Made by a program: the position numbers and the translations under genes | Shown: in pieces, positions 1-11,559 of the stretch | Position numbering within the stretch: position 1 is the stretch's first letter | Layout: each line of letters opens with the position of its first letter | The notes under the pieces: model-generated | What the model was told of the DNA's origin: nothing | Databases searched by the model: none | What the model saw: the letters and a program-made list of their open reading frames with translations, nothing else | Source of the DNA: Allolobophora icterica | Lineage: Eukaryota; Annelida; Clitellata; Crassiclitellata; Lumbricidae | Direction: 5' to 3' | Assembly: GCA_963556255.1 (NCBI GenBank) | Contig: OY744611.1 | Coordinates: 33,245,103 to 33,309,102, forward strand | DNA: 64,000 nt

Positions 1-485
1 TGGCCCGACAACTTCCCTTTCTCATGAAAAATTAAACTGTCATTTAATGATTAATAAGTCAAGTGTAACAGTCGATGTTATGTCGTGTGAAAACAGAAAA
101 ACTGCTTTTGAGAACTGAACTTAAAATATATTGTCATACCATGTACAAATGCTAATCCTTTAAAAATAAGGTTTGTGTGCATAATAAACATTCAGGCATT
201 TTACAAAATCCCTGGTTTTACAACTTGAGAACTGAACTTTAAATAAAATACCATCTAAAAATGACAAACCTTTGAAAATAGGGTTTATTTGCATTTAGAC
301 TTCGATTATGTTCGTCATTTTAATTTCAGGCAATCTTCAAATTTTCGTCTTCTGATTTCAGGGATTTTACAAAATCCCTGGTTATTCCAGGGATTTTGTA
401 AAGTGCCTGAGTGAATCAAGGATTTTACAAATTGCCTAAAAATTCGCTAAAATTTCAGGCATTTTACAAAATCCCTGGTTTTACG
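1..485. repeat. Non-coding; inverted copies of a 'ttttacaaaatccctgg' repeat
   Basis: No gene is visible. The stretch holds at least three copies, in both orientations, of a block resembling caggcattttacaaaatccc, near 192-222, 358-420 and 455-492. This arrangement looks like the termini of a decayed short inverted-repeat element. I cannot name the family. By position it lies in an intron of SUEL receptor copy 0. Confidence 0.5.
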
Positions 486-1291
486 AATTGCCTGTAACAT
501 ATATATCACACTAGACTGGAGCATGTGGTGTTACGGATACACGACAAAGAGCAAGTGGCACCATTCATTACAAATAAAGCACCGGACTTTTCAGTACATA
601 TGATCGCATGGATCTAGTTTACGCTAGTTAAGTATATTCTGGAAACAACAGGAACCGTTGTATCTAGAACGCTGAAAGAAACAGATTGGCTTCTAGCAGA
701 GCACAGTCAGAGTGACCTGTGTAATGCCTGAAAATCGTAGGAAAACCAAGTCACCGGAGCGCTCTGTGGCATTACCTATCTAGTAACAAAGCCACTGCCG
801 CTTGTAGCCAGAAGTCATTGTGGCTTTTTTTAGCAATTAGACAAATTTTTGTGGCAGCAGGCAACATTGCTTTGCATCAGACTATTCGTTTCTGTGAGCG
901 ATCTGGCGATACTAGTGGCTGTTCTTCGCAGATACTAGATATGTAATGTAATGTAATGTAATTAGTAACTTCTATTGCGCCGGTGTCTAATGCACAAGGC
1001 ATCAACCGATGGCACACCAAAACCAAGCCGTAATCAGGTCAAAATCCGGAGGTCAGTCCGTAAGACAGAGAGGCAGCCTATGGTGTACGGGTGTAGACCT
1101 ACATCAGCTTTTGTAAGATTATCAATACATCAAAGCTTTTGTCAAATTATCAATAGGGACGGTCGAATTAAATGGAACATAGGGCAGACGGTTTGTGATT
1201 CGTAGATGGAATAAGGAAAAGATTCCCATCTCTCTTTCAGCCTATCCCACCGCCACGTGAATTTTCCCTCGGCTCTCTTCCTTCCTGTTTC

Positions 1292-1292
<1 letters not shown>

Positions 1293-1370
<78 letters not shown>

Positions 1371-1371
1371 G
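1293..1371. repeat. (CTGT)n microsatellite
   Basis: Uninterrupted tetranucleotide array. An equivalent array occupies the same position in the paralogous copy at 50938-51055. Confidence 0.97.
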
Positions 1372-1528
1372 GGTTTGCATAAGCTTTTTTCTGAATTGCT
1401 GTATGTTCTATCTGCCTGTCTGTGACTGTACAGTACCTCTCACTAATAATAAAATTATACAGTAGGCCCCTATACAGTGTATGTGGAGGAGGAGGACTAA
1501 ACGTGACATGTTTCTGACGTCATTATAG

Positions 1529-1748
1529 GACCGCGAAGAGTGAAGAACATTACGTCATGCCGAATTTCACTGGTAACGTAAATAATGACGACGAAAACGT
1601 CCGAAGTTCCAACTTCTACGACTTTATTCCCGATCCTGGCAACTGTTCCGCGCGCAACTCTTCCAGCGCCGACTGCACAGCAAAAGAAAACGATTACCTT
1701 ACACCCATAACGGAACGTGAGGAGGCGCCATATGTGTGGATTCCATAG
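1529..1748 (+). CDS. SUEL-family receptor copy 0, last coding exon (cytoplasmic tail)
   Basis: This is the terminal coding exon of a gene whose other exons lie left of the window. It follows the acceptor cattatag at 1521-1528 and begins with one base completing a codon (phase 2), exactly as in the complete paralogue at 51220-51541. It ends with the same APYVWIP-stop. The encoded tail contains EHYVMP, NFYDFIP, NDYLTPI and APYVWIP, so the tyrosine motifs of copy 1 are kept. The GNCSA repeat of copy 1 is present only about once here. The upstream 1 kb is also homologous to 49830-51219. The extracellular, stalk and membrane exons are not in the window. The identification rests wholly on the paralogue, since the tail alone matches no family I recognise. 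Confidence 0.8.
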
Positions 1749-2469
1749 AGTTGATATTAGAGGCTAGAAAAGTGTTTATCTAGCGCAAGTATTATCACCT
1801 AAGCTATATCATGAATTGCTCATGAAGATAAGTATACGAAAGACTATACTGTACGTAACCGGTGAGAGAGGCAACTTTCAAAGACCTACTACGGGAGGTT
1901 AGAATAGGCAAACATAAAAATAATCATTTAGCAGAGAGGCTGGTTAAGTAAGGTCTAAAGTCACTTAGATTGTAGATTGAATTGCCAGACAACTGATTTA
2001 ACATTGGATGTTTACACATGATATCTGCCTTTGCTGTTAATACTATTAAATCTCTTGTTTATACATCTAGAAGATCTTATCCTTAAACCTCTATTATGCT
2101 AATGATAATGGCCTACACAAAACTGACCTTGTAGGCTTATTATTAATATTACAAGTGATCGTGGTATAAGATCCAATACCAAACTCCTTTAATCAGGAGG
2201 TGCGAACATATACATGCGAACATATACATGCATATATACATATATAAATAAATACGTACAATCGTACATACATAAATACATACATGCATACATGCATCTG
2301 TATATACATACACACGGACATGCATACATATATACAAGCCTCAGCTAGATCTCCTCTCCGGCGTTGTTTGCCTACATCTCTTCAGAAAAGAATAGGCATC
2401 ATAAATTTTTATTAATTGGTTATGAAAAATTGCACGAATCTCGACTACAAAAATGAATTTATAATATAC
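1749..2469. other. Non-coding flank, partly homologous to 51542-51660 and 55780-56000
   Basis: No gene is seen. It contains a short (TACA)-rich imperfect repeat at 2205-2335. The end (2335-2400) resembles 55893-55950, so it belongs to the segmental duplication that carries the receptor genes. Confidence 0.5.
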
Positions 2470-2766
2470 AATTGTGTCCCGGGGGGGGGGCCTACCTGTG
2501 CTCTTTACTTTAACTTCCGCTTGTGCGGGGCGCCGTGCCTTGCGCTCGGCCTCTCAGGGTGATTTTGTTGTCCCCTATCTGCTATTGCGCAGCGTAGGGC
2601 ATTCTCTGTGGTGTGTCCTACCGTCTGGAATGACCTCCCTCTCTCGCTTCGCTCCCTCCACAGGGACCTCTCAGGTACTTTCTATGGTCTTCTAAAGACT
2701 TCTTTTTGACCGGGCTTGGGTCGGAACGCCACTGAATAGATTTCTGAAGAGGCGCTATATAAGTTT
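2470..2766 (+). mobile_element. 3' end of a CR1/L2-like LINE
   Basis: In the frame of 2474-2695 and the next frame the translation contains the C-terminal signature WNDLPLSLRSL, typical of non-LTR retrotransposon ORF2 ends. It is followed by gaggcgctatataag and a simple-repeat tail (TAGA then CAGA). Only the last few hundred bases are present, as expected for 5'-truncated LINE copies. Confidence 0.7.
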
Positions 2767-2767
2767 A

Positions 2768-2894
<127 letters not shown>

Positions 2895-4170
2895 TATACA
2901 ACAGTTCTAAGGTATAAGTAAACAACTATGTTAAGTCGTTAGTTGTTAAGTCGTTAAACACCGACTGCAATGGTTGTATCAAGTGGGTAAGAACGCCAGC
3001 TGACCCAATCCCACGAGCGATGCGTCTGCGTTGAAGAAAAGACGAATGAGAAACAGAGGATGCGAAGGACAACGGTGATATTCAATATGGATAACATATA
3101 AGAAGACTTTGTAAGACTTGGATTAGATCCGTTGAAAGCTCTAGAATATGACCACTGGCCAAAACAACGGAGGTTCAATTACACGCCGCCGTTAAATGAC
3201 TGGCGTCAGGATTTAAGCTTTTGCTGCTGCTGATCAATCAATCAATCAATCATTCAACTGAGCATTTATATAGCGCCTTTTCATGGAAAGTTTTCAGAAG
3301 CGCTCCCAGCCCAACCCGGCGAAAGAGAATAGTCTTTAGAGCAGAGAAGAAAGCGGTGGACGAGTCTCGAGGAAGAGACCGCAGCTCAGGAGGAAGCCTA
3401 TTCCAAATTGTGGGTCAAACGATGGGAAGGCGCGCTGCTGCATAATAGCCGTGCGTGCGAAAGGAACAGAGATCACCACGGGTGGCAGAGAGAAGAGAGC
3501 GGTGACCAAGTGGAACAGAGGCACGAGAACAGAGCTCGTGCAGATAGAAGGAAGCATGGCCAAGCTGACATTGCCAGACAATGGAGGCAATCCGGTATAC
3601 AATTATGACCGTGATGATAATACGATGATGGTGACATTGGGGTCATTCATAGGCTTATTATTAGGATTATTATTTAGATCGTTTGTTAGACTTACTATTA
3701 AAATAATTAATCTGATAATTATATGATATACTTATTATGAATATTAATAGGATTAGGATCGACATGTTGGAAACTAAACACTAAACTGAAGTTTGAATGT
3801 GTTATTATTTTATGTTAACAACTTTAAATACGCATACAATGTATTGCCATAACATCATTCAGTCAATTCTTCAAGTGTATGTATGTATCAAAACACTTCA
3901 TATAGCGCCTTTAAAGTGGCTCATAAAAGCATTGCAATGATCAGTCCTTATATATACTTAGTCACTAATCGTGACTCAGTTAAGGAAACATTCCAGATAG
4001 AACTTCTGAGTGAATCAATCTTATGACCTCGTGATGAGAATACGTGCAACAGTCAGAATACAGTGATCTGTTTCTCGTCCTAACTGACAAGTACAATCGT
4101 GTCAGATAAATGGGCAATCCCAGGATTAGATGGGTGCATTTATCTGTGAAATATCAAGACACTTATAAGT
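2895..4170. repeat. Segmental-duplication block, paralogous to 56040-56960
   Basis: No gene is supported. The sequence around 3620-4150 (for example the acgcatacaatgtattgcc stretch and the gtcactaatcgtgactc stretch) matches 56595-56960 closely. A short element with 'atttatatagcgcc...aagcgct' termini sits at 3258-3310. ORFs here are short and not shared in frame with the paralogue. Confidence 0.6.
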
Positions 4171-4316
4171 GGGGTGCGAATTATCAAGTTAGTAAAATTT
4201 TATGGTTCACGGTATCGAATGATTTAGCTAAATGATAGAAGAGGCCCAGGGTATATTCATTTTTTTCAATAGCATTCGTTACTTTGTCTTGCATACTTAG
4301 CAGTGGCATATACGGG

Positions 4317-4665
4317 GAGTGACCCGATTAAAAGCCATGCTGGGAAGGGAATAGAACATTGATTTTAGTACTATATTTATAAAGCTGTTTAAACATTAAT
4401 TTTGAAAGAATTTCTAAAAAGTAGGAGAGAGTTGAAATCGGTCTATAACTCGTTGTCATCTTGCCCCCTCCTTTGTAGATTGGTACAACTTTGGCAATCT
4501 TGAGGGCTTGCGCAATTTATTTACTTAGCTAGTGGTCCAGCAACGTTGCCTATATAGGAATTAGCAAAACAGTGGTCAATGTCATACACTCCCTTGCTAT
4601 GACTTGTTCAAATAGCATACGACTCGGGGATATAATTTCATCGGGGAGGTTAGACTAAGATGGGA
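4317..4665 (-). pseudogene. LINE reverse transcriptase fragment
   Basis: The reverse complement encodes, with interruptions, a non-LTR reverse transcriptase N-terminal palm segment. Readable pieces are KIAKVVPIYKGGG, SYRPISTLSYFLEILSKL and VLFPSQHGF. It is a decayed fragment without flanking duplications that I can see. The family (CR1/Jockey-like) is an inference from these motifs. Confidence 0.75.
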
Positions 4666-5584
4666 AGAGTTAGAGGTGCGGTACCATCTGGAGGTAATAA
4701 ATCACTGTAAATATTATGCGCTGATGTGTAGGCCATCTATACATAAATTTGCCAAGTTCAGTTCATGTTTCGCTACCACCTGATATATGTCAACTGGATT
4801 TATGTATATCAACCTACAATTCTTGTAAAATTAATGTTTTGTGTATACTGGATCTAGTTCATACATTTGAACTGAATTTCTGTTAGAAGTGTTTGTAGTA
4901 AGCACTATTAATTTATATTCAATTAGATACCAGACCATTTTAAAGAGCAAACTATGTCAGGTATACCTGTATAGTTTAAAGTTCATGCTGTTTGTAAAAT
5001 TGCTGATGTAAGATGTTTGATACATAAGCAGTCCGTGCTGCAGACTTTTAAACACAGATGTAATGAATTTTCCTTACGCCAGGTATCATTTTTTTTTATG
5101 ATGTAATGTATTCGTCAATGATCCAGCTTTTAGTTTCAGTAAAATTTGCATCAATAATCCAACTTATTGCTTGAGTTTTACTATTAAATATTTCATGATC
5201 ATCGCTCGTGCAGTGTATATAATTTCCGACGCTAAAATGGGGTTTACCGAATTTCTATAGCGCCTCTTCGACAGACCTATACAGATAACGGAACTGAATT
5301 GAGATGGGCCTACTAGATGAGTGCTATATGCAGCTATACGAATAGGATACCCCGGTACACAAAATACGCTGTACACAAAAGCTTCCGATGTCGACCGCAC
5401 ATTGCTCGCCTACTCGATTAAGCGCGATCGATTTTCAACCCGCCTAATATTTTCAAACGAGACTCTCTGCGCTATAGTAAGGGTTTTCATACATAAATAC
5501 ATACACACATATGTACATGCATACTTATATCGAAATAACTTTAAGGGAAATGTTTGTTTGTCATAATCTGGACGAAACTAGAGT
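4666..5584. other. Intergenic, no gene seen
   Basis: AT-rich sequence between the LINE fragment and the 3' end of the SH3-CARD-NHL gene. A 'ctatagcgcctcttcgacag' short-repeat motif occurs at 5257. No convincing ORF, RNA gene or element boundary was found. Confidence 0.5.
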
Positions 5585-6576
5585 TCAATTTTTATTCAAG
5601 GTGTAAGCATTAACGCCTTCTCCAGAATTTCCTCCGACGATCAGTTGTTTCTTTTCTTCGTCATAGCACAATCTCAATGGGTTTAAGATATTTTCTTCTT
5701 TTGTTGGACAAAGAGTTCGATTCCATTTAAGATTGCAATCCAAGAGAATCACCCTACGATTCCCATAGTCAGCTACGAAAACTTGATCATCTGTGTCGCG
5801 TGAGAGATACGCGGGATCATTCAGTTTTTGTGTTTCATTCGAAGGAATAAAACGACGGATGACCATCGCTCCATCTCTGGTTAATTCAGCTATGCCCCAC
5901 CTTTCTACCATAGCACTCCCACTTAACCCACTCTCTTCCACCCACTCCTCTTTCTCTTCGTCTTTCTCCTCCTCTACCTCACCTTCCTCCGACTCCTCCT
6001 CTTCGATCGACTTTCTGCCACTTGACCCAATCTCTCCCTCCTCCTTTGCCATCCACGAGTAAAGGACGATGAAATTCCCGGTGGATGTTTCCACTGCATG
6101 AAGTGGGTTGTCGATGTCTCTTGGTAAGTGAATGGATCGAATAAGTTCTGCGTCTGATCCGTAGATCATCAGATTGGACGATGAATAATTGATCATCAAC
6201 AACTGATCATCACTGCACAATGACATATTATATGGCTGATAATCAATTGTCAGCCATTTGATGATTTTGTGTTCGTCATCTGTTTCTCTTGTTAGGCCTA
6301 TCTTCCAGATGCATTCTTCAATGAAGTCAGAGACGTAGAGACAATTTCCCTTCTCACTGGATCCACTGTCCCAGGGATGTTTAATCTCTTTTACTTCGAT
6401 TGTCTTCTGAAGAGAAAACGGATTTTCATCCTCGAAGACACGAATTACATAAGGAGAACGAGAATGTGGTCGACAGAGGACGTAGATTTCATTTCTCAGT
6501 TTAGTCACTCCCCGCACATCTTCATATCCTCTTCCACCGATTCTCTCAGTGAAGTTTACGGAAATCGGACAAACGA
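5585..6576 (-). CDS. SH3-CARD-NHL gene, exon 6 (terminal): NHL-like beta-propeller
   Basis: Last exon of the minus-strand host gene. The acceptor (ttcttattttag) ends at 6577 and the exon opens in phase 1, matching the donor of exon 5. The 330-residue product has repeating units such as GVTKLRNEIYVLC, GNCLYVSDF, DDQVFVADYGNRRVILLD and KKQLIVGG, the pattern of NHL/YVTN six-bladed propellers. A propeller here would be a protein- or ligand-binding platform. A very acidic low-complexity insert (Glu-rich) interrupts one inter-blade loop in the middle. The Met at 6604 lies in intron sequence, so the signal-peptide-like start of that ORF is probably spurious. An AATAAA hexamer overlaps the last codons (aat aaa aat tga). 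Confidence 0.8.
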
Positions 6577-7790
6577 CTAAAATAAGAACAAAAATAATAC
6601 ACAAGTAATTGACTGATAAATTTTTATTTATGTTTCATTACAATTGACTGCAAATATTTACATATTTTTCCAATTATTTATTTCTTGATTTCTTTTGTTA
6701 TTATTTTAATTTTTATTATGCAGTTAGATTTAAAGTGCATCTGGTAACTGTTTTTCTTAGATTCACGACTAAAATAAAAAAGGTAATTTTTTTAAATAAG
6801 AAATATTAGGCCTACTCATTCATTATTGTTTCTGTTATAATATCGGAATTAGTATTAAGCGCATTTGGTAATTTCTTTCGCTGAATCTACTATTCTGTGC
6901 TTATTTTTACTTTTTATTTTATTTCATATTTTATTTATTTATTTTATTTTCAGTTCACTCTTCCAAATAATTGCTCTCCGTAACTCGCTATTCGTCTGCA
7001 ATTGCCTGTTAGTCTCACATCAATCAATATTCGTTCATTCAAGAAGTACAGGTTGACACAGACACAACTTGTTTACATAGGCCTATGCAGATTAAGGTAA
7101 TCGACACTAATTAATTAATATTATGCCCTTTAAAAGGACGCGTGATATAAAGTTCCGATCGTCTTTGGAGGGCAAGTTGAAATTAGGCCTATGGGACCGG
7201 GAACAGAGATGGTAATGATTTTGTCGATATCTGGAAAGTATGGGCTGAAGACATGCGATGGATTAGTCAAGAAGATGCAAGATAGGCATTCACCCGTCAT
7301 CACGGCCATGGCCTCTGCTCCGGGAGATGAAGAAGGGAGTAGGGAGTAGCCTCACTAGGTCGGGTAGGTATACATTAACGAAGCAACTGTTGTCATCCTT
7401 GCCACATCCTGGAGGGCCCAGGTGTCGCAGGTGTGCCTGGGTATAATGTACTTACTCTACTGTACGCGCTAACTGGCGATAGCATGCCCTCTATAGTACG
7501 AAATGCCTAGCCCTGTGGCAGGTGAGGTGCACTCTAGGCACAACGTACTGTAGAAAGTGTAGAGTACATCATACCTAGGTACTGCAGAAACTGTAATCGT
7601 CTCTTTAGTATAACTCAATTGCTCTTACGCATTCGAAAGAGTATAGGCTACACGTTGAGGTGACGGTCTTAATGACAATGACAATTAACGAGAAAAGGAA
7701 CATTCGTGTCCAGTGTTGGTCAGTCTCAGCTAGGCGACAATGAACTATTCGATATTATTTGAAATTTCCTTTGCGTTAATAAGAACTTAC
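6577..7790. other. Intron 5 of the SH3-CARD-NHL gene
   Basis: AT-rich, with no ORF of note. Imperfect copies of a motif containing 'gtactgcagaaactgta/gtactgtagaaagtgta' occur near 7460-7600. Donor and acceptor at its ends are canonical GT-AG on the minus strand. Confidence 0.7.
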
Positions 7791-8162
7791 CAAGTGATTT
7801 CTTGAATTCATTGCTGCTAATGTTTGTCGTTATCGAGTGGATGCTGTCAGACGCAGATGTTCTAATATTTGCAATGCCAAATAAGACAGCTATCAGCTGA
7901 TTCGATTCGTGCAGCTTCTGAATATTTTCAAGGGCTGTTTGTGAATGACACCAGATCCAAACGACCACGGTCTGTCTATTCAGTTGAGAGCTGAGGATTT
8001 CTATGCCTTGGTTCTTCAGTCGACTGACGAGTTTATCCGTTAAATGTGACCGTGGTTTTGTTTTCTTTCGAAGGTCTTTGATTTTCTTATGAAGTAGATG
8101 TGTGTTCACGGACGTTGTACTACGCTTCGCACCACGAGTTTGCAATTTAACTTTTATTACGC
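7791..8162 (-). CDS. SH3-CARD-NHL gene, exon 5: unassigned alpha/beta domain (possibly TRADD-N-like)
   Basis: A 372-nt exon bounded by acceptor ttgattacag (minus strand) and donor CTTG|gtaagt. It is phase 1 at both ends, so it is a symmetric domain-sized exon. It starts with a basic stretch (KIKDLRKKTKPR) and continues with a compact segment, LVSRLKNQGIEIL, TVVVWIWCHSQTALENIQ and KLHESNQLIAVLFGI. A hydrophobic strand followed by a helix with the TALENIQKLHES pattern is what I recall after death-fold domains in several marine invertebrate proteins. That makes a TRADD-N-like adaptor fold possible. I cannot assign a family with certainty. Role: presumably oligomerisation or partner binding next to the CARD. 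Confidence 0.72.
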
Positions 8163-9157
8163 CTGTAATCAAATGCATATTTGATAGGTCTTAGAGACGT
8201 AATTTTAGTTTGCTCCATTTAAATTGAATAAATTAAAATCGAGTTACGAAGTAAAATAAAGAATACTGTTTATATTGTAGATACGTGAGCAATTTGGTTT
8301 TTTATTCTTATTGAAGCAACTCAAATTTTGCATATGCTATCCATTTCAGAAATACGCAACGGGACATTTTTATGACATAACGTGATCAATGAAAATATCA
8401 TTATTGATCAGGTATTTATAATGCGCTTCATCTCATCTGGCTCCTCTTTCTGGCAACCGGATTCGGAATTTTTTCATCTCTGGACAACCTCTTTGGCTTG
8501 ACGCAGCACTATTGAATAAGCTTTACGGCTAGCTTTAGAGCAGCACTTACAAAAATTTGGAGTTTACGAGTACGATGCGCCAATTTGTGATTTCGCGTTA
8601 AAATGAAAGAACGTAGGATAAGGCTACATTTCAATTGTCAGCGAAATAAGGCGAGGTTAAGAGTAGGTCTCGTAAAGCCGATGGCAGTGAATTACATAGT
8701 CTAAAACCAAACAAAAAGTAAATTAAATTAAATTATATTTAACTGTAGTTTAATTAACTCAACTACGGACAACCGAATTTTGAAGGGTTGGAACATATGG
8801 CAGACAATAGGAAGCTGATCATTCATATGTATGAAAGCACAAGTCGGCGAAGTAAATTGATGCTAAACCACGAAGCGTCTTATAGATCAGTAAGCCTACA
8901 ACGATTTTTAAGTTTAAGTATAAGCTTATTAATGTTAGAGATGCATTCTAGACAATTTCTTCATTTCACCCTATTACACATCAGTTTACTTTTGCTTCAC
9001 AATTCACTGTGGCTTTTCAAGGGAAATTGCTTTAATTGTGGCAAAGTGCTAGAATGGTTTTGTTACGTTCATTCAGAATTTCTGACTCTTCTGAAAGTAT
9101 CCCATTATCACCTAGACCTATTTATATGAGCCTCGATATAAAATTTGGACTGTAAAC
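8163..9157. other. Intron 4 of the SH3-CARD-NHL gene
   Basis: AT-rich intron. The plus-strand ORF at 8788-9129 has no recognisable domain and sits next to the exon; I regard it as chance. Confidence 0.65.
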
Positions 9158-9445
9158 CTCCTCCATTTTCCATGATCTTCGCCACTGTCTTCTGGTTGGT
9201 TCGTCGAAGACACCTGACGAAACTGGAAAACTTTGTCTCGTCAAGGGATCCCATTATATCCAAAAGTTCGGCGTTCATATCTCGTGTTGAACGCTGTCGT
9301 TGAATGAGTTGATGTTGTTCTTCCGTTATGCATTTGAGAGACAACAGTGAAGCGATTAACTCCTCATTTGGTTGAATATTTTCCAAGATACAATTTCGGT
9401 TGTTTCTAATGATCGCAGATCTTTTTTGGGTTTTTCCATAGAAAT
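9158..9445 (-). CDS. SH3-CARD-NHL gene, exon 4: CARD domain
   Basis: A 288-nt exon (96 codons, phase 1 at both ends). Its acceptor is aatagtttttag, ending at 9446, and its donor is GGAG|gtttac. The product reads as a CARD/death-fold: RSAIIRNNRNCILENI, IASLLSLKCITEEQHQLI, ELLDIMGSLDETKFSSFVRC and TVAKIMENG. This is the helix pattern 'iL..Nr..Ll..i / L...L....ilt.ee...I / LL..l......F..f...L', six helices within about 85 residues. CARDs act by homotypic interaction in innate-immune and apoptotic complexes. Phase agreement with exons 3 and 5 ties it to the same gene. The donor (GTTTAC) is weaker than the others. Confidence 0.83.
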
Positions 9446-9839
9446 CTAAAAACTATTACTGTTTTTAAAAATGTTCCAGCTTTGTTACATTAAAATATAG
9501 CATCAATAGGGAAAGATACTTCCCCGGAGTAAATGATAAACCGCTGCGCCTGCTGACTTTGGATTAGACAGAGGTGATGAGGCTGAGGATACTTCAGTTT
9601 AACCAGAAACATTTAAACCAATAACGCATGTATCTATATATTTTAAGTATTTAAATACATCATGAACCGGGTATTAAGCAGTAACTGCTCGTTCGTTAGA
9701 TATTTCCAAGATGTCTAAGTCGTCTAAATGGCAAAGACAAATGCCTCAATCGTTTTTCACATACAGTGGCTTGAATTTAATTATCTTATATCTCACTGTA
9801 TACGATTTGGTAAAGCTTGCTGTAAGGAAATTGATTTTG

Positions 9840-10125
9840 TGTATTAGGATGCGAACCCCATTAATTTTGGTTGACTCCTTTAAATATTTGGATGTGCATG
9901 TCTCTGGTAGTCGTAGACAGTTTATGTTTGATGTCGATACCAAACTGTCCTTCTGCCATGCATGTACTTGCATCTCGATTCATGCCTCCAATTAAGGCGA
10001 AATTATTCATCGCATTGTGCTGGAGAGCCCTGCTATTTGCCCATTGGCGAGCGCTCTTCTTGCTTGGACCTTGTTAGCAATACAAACGAAAGAATTGAAT
10101 GTAATCTGGAACTCTACTTAGCGCA
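9840..10125 (+). pseudogene. LINE reverse transcriptase C-terminal fragment
   Basis: The plus-strand translation contains VDSFKYLDVHVSGSRRQF followed by a stop-interrupted continuation. This is the pattern seen after the RT palm of non-LTR elements ('FKYLG..I' region). Frameshifts and stops show it is dead. Confidence 0.65.
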
Positions 10126-10249
10126 TTGTATTTAAGTGTAAGAAATAGAAAGCGCAGATATGAGTTTTGAATTCAGTTTGTGCTCAGTTTCAGAACATGT
10201 TTAATCGAATTATGTAATACATTATATTTAAATTCACCAGTCGTGCTGT

Positions 10250-10408
10250 CAAGACCTTAAACCTCAAGACCAAGACCAAGACCTTGAACCTCAAGACCAA
10301 GACCAAGACTTTTAACCTCAAGACCAAGACCAAGACTTTGAAACTCGAGACCAAGACCAAGACCTTGAACCTCAAGACCAAGACCAAGACCAAGACCCAA
10401 AATATCGC
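10250..10408. repeat. (AAGACC)-type minisatellite
   Basis: Tandem copies of 'aacctcaagaccaagacc' with small variations. The same unit recurs in both orientations at 10985-11140. Confidence 0.9.
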
Positions 10409-10984
10409 AATCAGGTCAAGACTTCTAAAAATTGTCAGGTCGGAATATTCGCTATTTTAATGAAAATATGAGTCTTTTTTATTATTCAAGCAAATTAACT
10501 TTAAATGCAAACTGCAGAGAATTCCGAATTTGTATTCAAAAGTCCTTCATGCAAAATATTATTCCAAATGCCTTTTGTATTTTATAAAAACCAATTCCCT
10601 CAGAATTTTCTGACCAAGACGTGTCTGGTGGGCCTCATAAAAATTCAGCCATGTGAAAAATACGTTCTACAGGTGCTGAAGTCGCTGACACACACAGCAC
10701 TGGGTGTAAATGTACAGATAGTGAGTCCTTTTGACATCTTTCCATGGTTTATCATACCGTCTGATACAGAATAACTGTTACTGCTGCCAATGGGTTTTGC
10801 TGACCAACAAGACTTGTATCCATCCATAGATATTCGTCGTATGATGCAAGCAGGCTTGATACAGAATTCTTGAGTTCTGGGTTAACCCCTTCCCTGGGGA
10901 AGCCGCATATATACGTCCAAAAACAGGCTTTAGGCATATAAATTCCCCAGGGAAGGGGACTGTTCATATTGATATTGACAGCCG

Positions 10985-11145
10985 GTCTTGGTCTTGGTCT
11001 TAGACCAAGACCAAGACCAAGACCAAATCTTAACCATGCTTACAAGACCAAGACTTTGAACCTCAAGACCAAGACCAAGACTTTTGGTCTCAAGACCAAG
11101 ACTTTTAAAAACGAACTCGAGTGCACTCGAGACCAAGGACAACAA
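10985..11145. repeat. Inverted/tandem AAGACC repeat
   Basis: Starts with an inverted junction (ggtcttggtcttag / accaagaccaagacc), giving a hairpin-capable centre near 11002. It then continues as direct copies of the same unit as 10250-10408. Confidence 0.85.
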
Positions 11146-11247
11146 GACTGAAATTCATAAACTGAATTCAAAACTCTTTTTTGTGGCAACCAAATGTGAT
11201 GTCTATGTTACGATGGCTTCAGATAGCATAATTGAAAAACGATCTAC

Positions 11248-11434
11248 CTTTCAGCCGATGCCAGATACTATTCTTAAATCTTCGTCTTATTATTCGATGA
11301 AACCAACAGAAGTCGACTGAAGCCAAAGCTTTGATGACATCTTCGTTTCCCACGAGTGATGGAGAATTCAGCGTCCAATGCAGAAAGGAGTCTTCTAGGA
11401 TTATATCCAACAGCTCCAGTGGAAGATCATTCAC
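11248..11434 (-). CDS. F-box-like exon, possible alternative exon of the SH3-CARD-NHL gene
   Basis: Minus-strand exon candidate with acceptor tttcattcttag and donor AAAG|gtagat. It starts in phase 0 and ends in phase 1. The product begins VNDLPLELLDIILEDSF and continues IKALASVDFCWFHRII and NSIWHRLKG. The LPLELLDxIL start followed by a Leu/Trp helix is F-box-like, a SCF ubiquitin-ligase adaptor fold. Its phase-1 donor fits the CARD exon downstream, but its phase-0 start does not fit the SH3 exon. It may therefore belong to an alternative transcript with its own first exon, or to a separate gene. The in-frame codon before GTG is a stop, so the acceptor assignment is forced. No ATG for it was identified. 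Confidence 0.5.
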
Positions 11435-11559
11435 CTAAGAATGAAATTATTTTGTTTTCGTTTATTTCAACCGCTTGGAGAATAGTTCTCTAAAATGGGG
11501 CGTGCAAGTATGAATGCGAGGTTCACACGGAGCTATTTTTGGGTTTTGCTTGTTTCGGC

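Noticed and set aside
5793..6580. Plus-strand ORFs opposite the NHL exon
   Set aside because: They are shadows of the minus-strand exon; the Ser-rich one is the complement of the Glu-rich insert.
6577..6604. Signal peptide on the NHL propeller (MCIIFVLILVV...)
   Set aside because: The sequence is the polypyrimidine tract of the acceptor read in frame, and the phase-1 junction with the preceding exon fits better.
10250..11145. CRISPR-like direct repeats
   Set aside because: The units are contiguous with no unique spacers and occur in both orientations. They form a eukaryotic minisatellite.
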